This document shows, one piece after another, positions 8,662-10,911 of a stretch of DNA of 10,911 nt. A program made the translations under genes and the position numbers. The notes below the pieces were generated by a model that was not told where the DNA came from, did no database searches, and worked only from the letters and a program-made list of their open reading frames with translations. The DNA lies in the NCBI GenBank assembly GCA_030831445.1, contig JAURLB010000219.1, positions 1-10,911 of the forward strand. Reading direction: 5' to 3'. Positions within the stretch are counted from its first letter, which is position 1, and the number at the start of each line of letters is the position of its first letter. Source of the DNA: Candidatus Nanopelagicales bacterium (lineage in GTDB: Bacteria > Actinomycetota > Actinomycetes > S36-B12 > UBA5976).

Positions 8662-9371
8662 AAAGCGGTTTTGCCTTCATTGATAAACCCAGTGATATGA
8701 CGTCACATGATGTGGTAAATCAGGTGCGGCGAAGTGTCGGCACCAAAAAAGTAGGGCATGCAGGCACATTAGATCCTTTCGCAACTGGACTTCTTATTTT
8801 GGGAGTCAATAAAGCAACTCGGCTACTTGCATTCTTGCTTGGTCTAGACAAGTCCTACATTGCAACTATGCGTTTAGGGGAAGTGACCGATACCGACGAC
8901 TTGACAGGTACCGTTGTATCAAAAACAAGCGCTTTCGATTTAGATGAGGTAACAATCCTCAAGGCAGTTACTGCCCACATTGGTACGCAGATGCAAATGC
9001 CAAGTACCTACTCAGCAAAAAAAGTTGATGGTGTGAGGGCTTACGAAAAAGCCCGTAGAGGTGAAGACGTTAGTCTGACGCCAAAGCAAATCACTATCAG
9101 TAACATTTCGAATGTACGAATTCAAAAAATGCATGATGGGATTGACGTCGAATTCGAAGTCTCATGTTCGAGTGGAACATACATTCGAGCCCTTGCGAGA
9201 GATGTCGGACAAGAACTTTTGGTGGGCGGACACCTCAGGGCTCTTCGTAGAGTCTCCATAGGTGCATTTTCGATAGCAGAGGCAACAGTATTGAATCGAT
9301 TAGCATCCGTTCCATGCAGGAGATTTGTCAGAAAGTTATGCCGGTACATCAAATTGATTCCCAAAGTATGA
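8658..9371 (+). CDS. truB: tRNA pseudouridine(55) synthase TruB, catalytic part (frame broken near the 3' end)
   Basis: TruB makes pseudouridine 55 in the T loop of tRNAs. The catalytic domain is complete: GFAFIDKPSDMTSHDVV at the start, GHAGTLDPFATGLL with catalytic D39, SYIATMRLGEVTDTDD, PSTYSAKKVDGVRAYE and the GTYIRALARDVGQEL core (near 176-190), then HLRALRRVSIGAFSIAEA. After about ASVP (base 9314) the reading frame runs into an unrelated, basic, Cys-containing tail of about 18 residues and stops at 9369-9371, giving 237 residues. The C-terminal domain expected of actinobacterial TruB continues in the frame one base back, up to 9511. A single missing base near 9308-9316 would explain this, either as a real mutation or a sequencing/assembly error. 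I see no classic slippery heptamer, so programmed frameshifting is unlikely. All catalytic motifs are retained, so activity may persist. The gene starts inside the rbfA stop (ATGA). Confidence 0.9.
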   Translation: MKSGFAFIDKPSDMTSHDVVNQVRRSVGTKKVGHAGTLDPFATGLLILGVNKATRLLAFLLGLDKSYIATMRLGEVTDTDDLTGTVVSKTSAFDLDEVTILKAVTAHIGTQMQMPSTYSAKKVDGVRAYEKARRGEDVSLTPKQITISNISNVRIQKMHDGIDVEFEVSCSSGTYIRALARDVGQELLVGGHLRALRRVSIGAFSIAEATVLNRLASVPCRRFVRKLCRYIKLIPKV

Positions 9372-9511
9372 GTAACGTTCGATACGGTAAACCTCTTGAA
9401 CTTAATGTTGCGGCAGGTGTTAACGCTTTAATCTACGATGATGAAGTGGTCGCAGTTATCGAAAAGCAAGATGACATGATTTTTTACAGGGCAGTATTGG
9501 CTGACGTATGA
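9314..9511 (+). pseudogene. truB: TruB C-terminal domain in the shifted frame (3' fragment of truB)
   Basis: This frame carries the missing end of TruB: QKVMPVHQIDSQSMSNVRYG, then KPLELN, ALIYDDEVVAVIEKQ and a final strand, resembling the PUA-like C-terminal domain that follows the catalytic domain in actinobacterial TruB. The frame is open upstream only to 9251. Its stop TGA (9509-9511) overlaps the ribF ATG in an ATGA, the junction expected if this is the true end of truB. ATG at 9368 overlaps the stop of the truncated catalytic frame (TGA 9369-9371). Ribosomes ending there could therefore restart and make a 47-residue piece beginning MSNVRYGKPL. Whether that happens, or whether the break is a sequence error and the whole gene is one protein, cannot be told from the sequence alone. 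Confidence 0.75.
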
Positions 9512-10386
9512 ACGCACGAGTTGTAGCAATTGGAGTTTTTGATGGTGTTCACATAGGGCATCAAGAACTCATTCGGCAGGCGAAAAATTCCGCTACAAGT
9601 AGAGAAATAGCGCTGACTGCGCTCACCTTCGATCCGCATCCGATGAACATTGTGAAGGGTATTTCCGTTGAACACATTGCGACGCTGAATCAACGTAAGA
9701 CGTGGCTTCGATTGCTTGGTGTAGACGACGTCTATGTATGCGAGTTTACTCGTGAACGCTCTATGCAGTCAGCGGAGGAGTTTGTAGAGTCTGTGTTGAT
9801 CTCAGAATTGCAGGCAGATGTCGTTGTGGTAGGCGAAGGTTTTCGTTTTGGCCACAAGGCTTTGGGTACGGCCAGCACATTTAGAAATTACGGAATAGAA
9901 GTTCTAGAGGTACCTCATACTTTGTATGGTGATGCAAGAGTTTCTTCAACACGAATTCGCTCTGTCGTGATTTCTGGTGATATGGATGCTGCAGCAACGA
10001 TGCTTGGTAGAAATTTTGAAGTGGAAGGCACTGTAGTTGAAGGATTCAGACGTGGACGGGAACTTGGCTTTCCAACTGCAAATGTGAACTATGAATCGTC
10101 ACTGGTGTTACCTCGCGATGGGGTATACGCAGGGTATTTGAGAGCAGAAGCGCACTCATGGCCGGCTGCAATTTCAATTGGATACAACTCGACATTTCAA
10201 GCCGAGAAACGAACTCTTGAGGTGTATGCGCTCACCGAGCAATGGCTAGATCTCTATGACAAAAGTGTCCAAGTGGAGTTTGTTGATTTTGTTCGACCCA
10301 TGCAGACATACAGTGGGGCAGACAGTCTCATCGAAGCTATTGAGGCCGATGTTTTGAGCGTAAAAAGTGCCCTCAATTTGGGATAA
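9508..10386 (+). CDS. ribF: Bifunctional riboflavin kinase / FAD synthetase RibF
   Basis: RibF phosphorylates riboflavin to FMN and then adenylylates FMN to FAD in the cytosol. The 292 residues are slightly short of the usual 300-320 but hold both modules. The N-terminal nucleotidyltransferase has GVFDGVHIGHQ (9-19, HxGH-type site; GNFDGVHxGHQ is more usual), TFDPHP, GEGFRFGHKALGT and SSTRIR (146-151). The C-terminal flavokinase has GRELGFPTAN with PTAN at 189-192, GVYAG, SIGYNSTF (usually NIGTNPTF) and LEVYAL with E238 as the probable catalytic base, then DLYDKSVQVEFVDFVR. The ATG at 9508 overlaps the truB C-terminal frame by 4 bp and no strong Shine-Dalgarno is visible, so expression probably depends on translation through the end of truB. 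That makes the truB break relevant to ribF. Confidence 0.95.
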   Translation: MNARVVAIGVFDGVHIGHQELIRQAKNSATSREIALTALTFDPHPMNIVKGISVEHIATLNQRKTWLRLLGVDDVYVCEFTRERSMQSAEEFVESVLISELQADVVVVGEGFRFGHKALGTASTFRNYGIEVLEVPHTLYGDARVSSTRIRSVVISGDMDAAATMLGRNFEVEGTVVEGFRRGRELGFPTANVNYESSLVLPRDGVYAGYLRAEAHSWPAAISIGYNSTFQAEKRTLEVYALTEQWLDLYDKSVQVEFVDFVRPMQTYSGADSLIEAIEADVLSVKSALNLG

Positions 10387-10483
10387 CTGGCTGAATTGAT
10401 TACGATTCGCTCGTTCATAGAACTTGTCGATATTCTGGTCGGACGCCTGGAAATCGAGACTGAACGCGTTCGAGGAGATAAAC
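10387..10483 (+). promoter_or_regulatory. rpsO leader with a hairpin abutting the Shine-Dalgarno
   Basis: The 97-base gap between ribF and rpsO contains an 8-bp stem, 10439-10446 with 10466-10473 (TCGGACGC with GCGTTCGA, one G-U pair), loop 19 bases. Its 3' arm ends on the first A of the AGGAG Shine-Dalgarno (10473-10477). A 10-bp perfect palindrome, GAACGCGTTC at 10462-10471, overlaps the same arm and would compete with the stem. S15 represses its own mRNA through leader structures in several bacteria, so an autoregulatory element is plausible here. This is inference; no known S15-leader consensus was recognised. A weak promoter candidate is TTGATT 10396-10401 with TAGAAC 10418-10423 at 16-base spacing. 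Confidence 0.35.
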
Positions 10484-10762
10484 ATGGCAAAGTCATCGCC
10501 AGATACTTTAGACAAAAAATCTCTCATGGCAGAGTACGCCCGCTTTGAAGGCGACACTGGAAGCCCAGAGGTTCAAGTTGCAGTGCTTACAAGTCGAATC
10601 AATCACTTGACCGAACATCTCAAGACGCATCAACACGATCATCATGGTCGTCGTGGATTGTTGTTGATGGTTGGCCGACGACGTCGACTTCTGCAATACC
10701 TACAAAAAATTGATATCAATCGATACCGCGTATTGATTGAGAAGTTGGGTATTCGCCGCTAA
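10484..10762 (+). CDS. rpsO: 30S ribosomal protein S15
   Basis: S15 is a primary 16S rRNA-binding protein of the 30S platform and forms a bridge to the 50S subunit. From the ATG at 10484 it has 92 residues, close to the usual 89. The family core is unmistakable: [20 protein letters not shown], the [16 protein letters not shown] segment with its rRNA-contacting His/Asp/Arg residues, then [13 protein letters not shown] and the end [17 protein letters not shown] at 10473-10477 is six bases before the ATG. An in-frame TTG at 10424 would add 20 residues unlike any S15 and lies upstream of the Shine-Dalgarno, so it was rejected. The gene sits directly before pnp, as in most bacteria, separated by a structured leader. 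Confidence 0.97.
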   Translation: MAKSSPDTLDKKSLMAEYARFEGDTGSPEVQVAVLTSRINHLTEHLKTHQHDHHGRRGLLLMVGRRRRLLQYLQKIDINRYRVLIEKLGIRR

Positions 10763-10787
10763 CGGTTACGAAGCCAAAACTATTAGG

Positions 10788-10868
10788 CCGCGGAGTTGGT
10801 CGGTCCTCGGTAGTGGCATTCCAGTTTGTTGGCGTGCTTCGATCGATGATCGGCAGCGACCTCCGCAC
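10788..10868 (+). ncRNA. Structured pnp leader, probable actino-pnp RNA motif
   Basis: The rpsO-pnp gap can fold into a closed element. GCGGAG (10790-10795) pairs with CTCCGC (10861-10866). After a TTG bulge, GTCG (10799-10802) pairs with CGAC (10857-10860). An inner hairpin CGATC/GATCG (10840-10844 with 10848-10852) lies near its 3' side. The CCTCGGTAGTGGC stretch in the 5' half resembles sequence I recall from rpsO-pnp gaps of other actinobacteria. The actino-pnp motif is a known conserved RNA upstream of actinobacterial pnp genes, thought to act in cis on PNPase expression. The structure ends just before the pnp Shine-Dalgarno AAAGGAG (10873-10879). Assignment to the named family is from memory and position and needs a covariance-model match. 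Confidence 0.6.
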
Positions 10869-10886
10869 AAGTAAAGGAGTTTGCCC

Positions 10887-10911
10887 GTGTCGGGTATATT
10901 TTCACAAGATG
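10887..10911 (+). CDS. pnp: Start of polynucleotide phosphorylase gene (partial)
   Basis: Only the first eight codons are in the window (MSGIFSQD). The call as PNPase, the 3'-5' phosphorolytic exoribonuclease, rests on position after rpsO, on the pnp-leader-like RNA upstream, and on the strong Shine-Dalgarno AAAGGAG at 10873-10879, seven bases before this GTG. The coding sequence seen is too short to identify by itself. The reading frame remains open to the window edge. Confidence 0.7.

Noticed and set aside
9290..9345. Programmed -1 frameshift in truB
   Set aside because: No X XXY YYZ slippery heptamer in the catalytic frame and no clear downstream stem were found; an indel or sequence error is simpler.
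10424..10483. Extended rpsO start at TTG 10424
   Set aside because: It adds 20 residues unlike S15 and lies upstream of a well-placed AGGAG before the ATG at 10484.
1..10911. Mobile elements, CRISPR arrays, tRNA or rRNA genes, defence systems
   Set aside because: No direct-repeat/spacer pattern, transposase-like sequence, terminal inverted repeats or tRNA-like structure was recognised; all large frames are accounted for by housekeeping genes.

Overview
The window is a bacterial housekeeping locus, almost certainly from an actinomycete (Actinomycetota) of moderate GC. The evidence is the gene order ispG - proS - rimP - nusA - ylxR - infB - rbfA - truB - ribF - rpsO - pnp, the actinobacterial character of NusA and IspG, the frequent GTG/TTG starts, and an RNA element before pnp that resembles the actino-pnp motif. 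All genes are on the + strand and the coding density is very high. The order within the phylum cannot be settled from sequence alone. IspG and the first third of ProRS read like Microbacteriaceae proteins, while the rest of ProRS (with a CPTC knuckle) reads more like other, lower-GC freshwater actinobacteria.

Layout: 5-1159 ispG (isoprenoid precursor synthesis). 1174-2943 proS. 2936-3715 a TSUP/TauE-SafE-type membrane protein overlapping the end of proS. 3753-5519 rimP, nusA and ylxR, packed with overlap or 2-base spacing. 5520-5626 a structured leader holding three ATGA-chained mini-ORFs and two hairpins. 5627-8233 infB. 8242-8661 rbfA. 8658-9371 truB, interrupted by a frameshift, with its C-terminal domain continuing in another frame to 9511. 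9508-10386 ribF. 10387-10483 an rpsO leader with a hairpin abutting the Shine-Dalgarno. 10484-10762 rpsO. 10763-10886 a structured pnp leader. The first 8 codons of pnp end the window. No stretch over 300 bases lacks a gene.

Functionally, the rimP-to-pnp block is the conserved transcription/translation operon. It covers 30S maturation (RimP, RbfA, S15), transcription elongation and termination (NusA), an RNA-binding RNase P modulator (YlxR), initiation (IF2), tRNA pseudouridylation (TruB), RNA decay (PNPase), and flavin cofactor synthesis (RibF). Start/stop overlaps (proS/TSUP 8 bp, rimP/nusA 11 bp, rbfA/truB 4 bp, truB/ribF 4 bp) point to translational coupling.

I see no mobile element, CRISPR array, defence island or obviously novel multi-gene system. 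The observations most worth following are the mini-ORF relay before infB, the split truB with an ATGA at the truncation point, and an abrupt change of codon usage inside proS that could mark recombination or a chimeric assembly.
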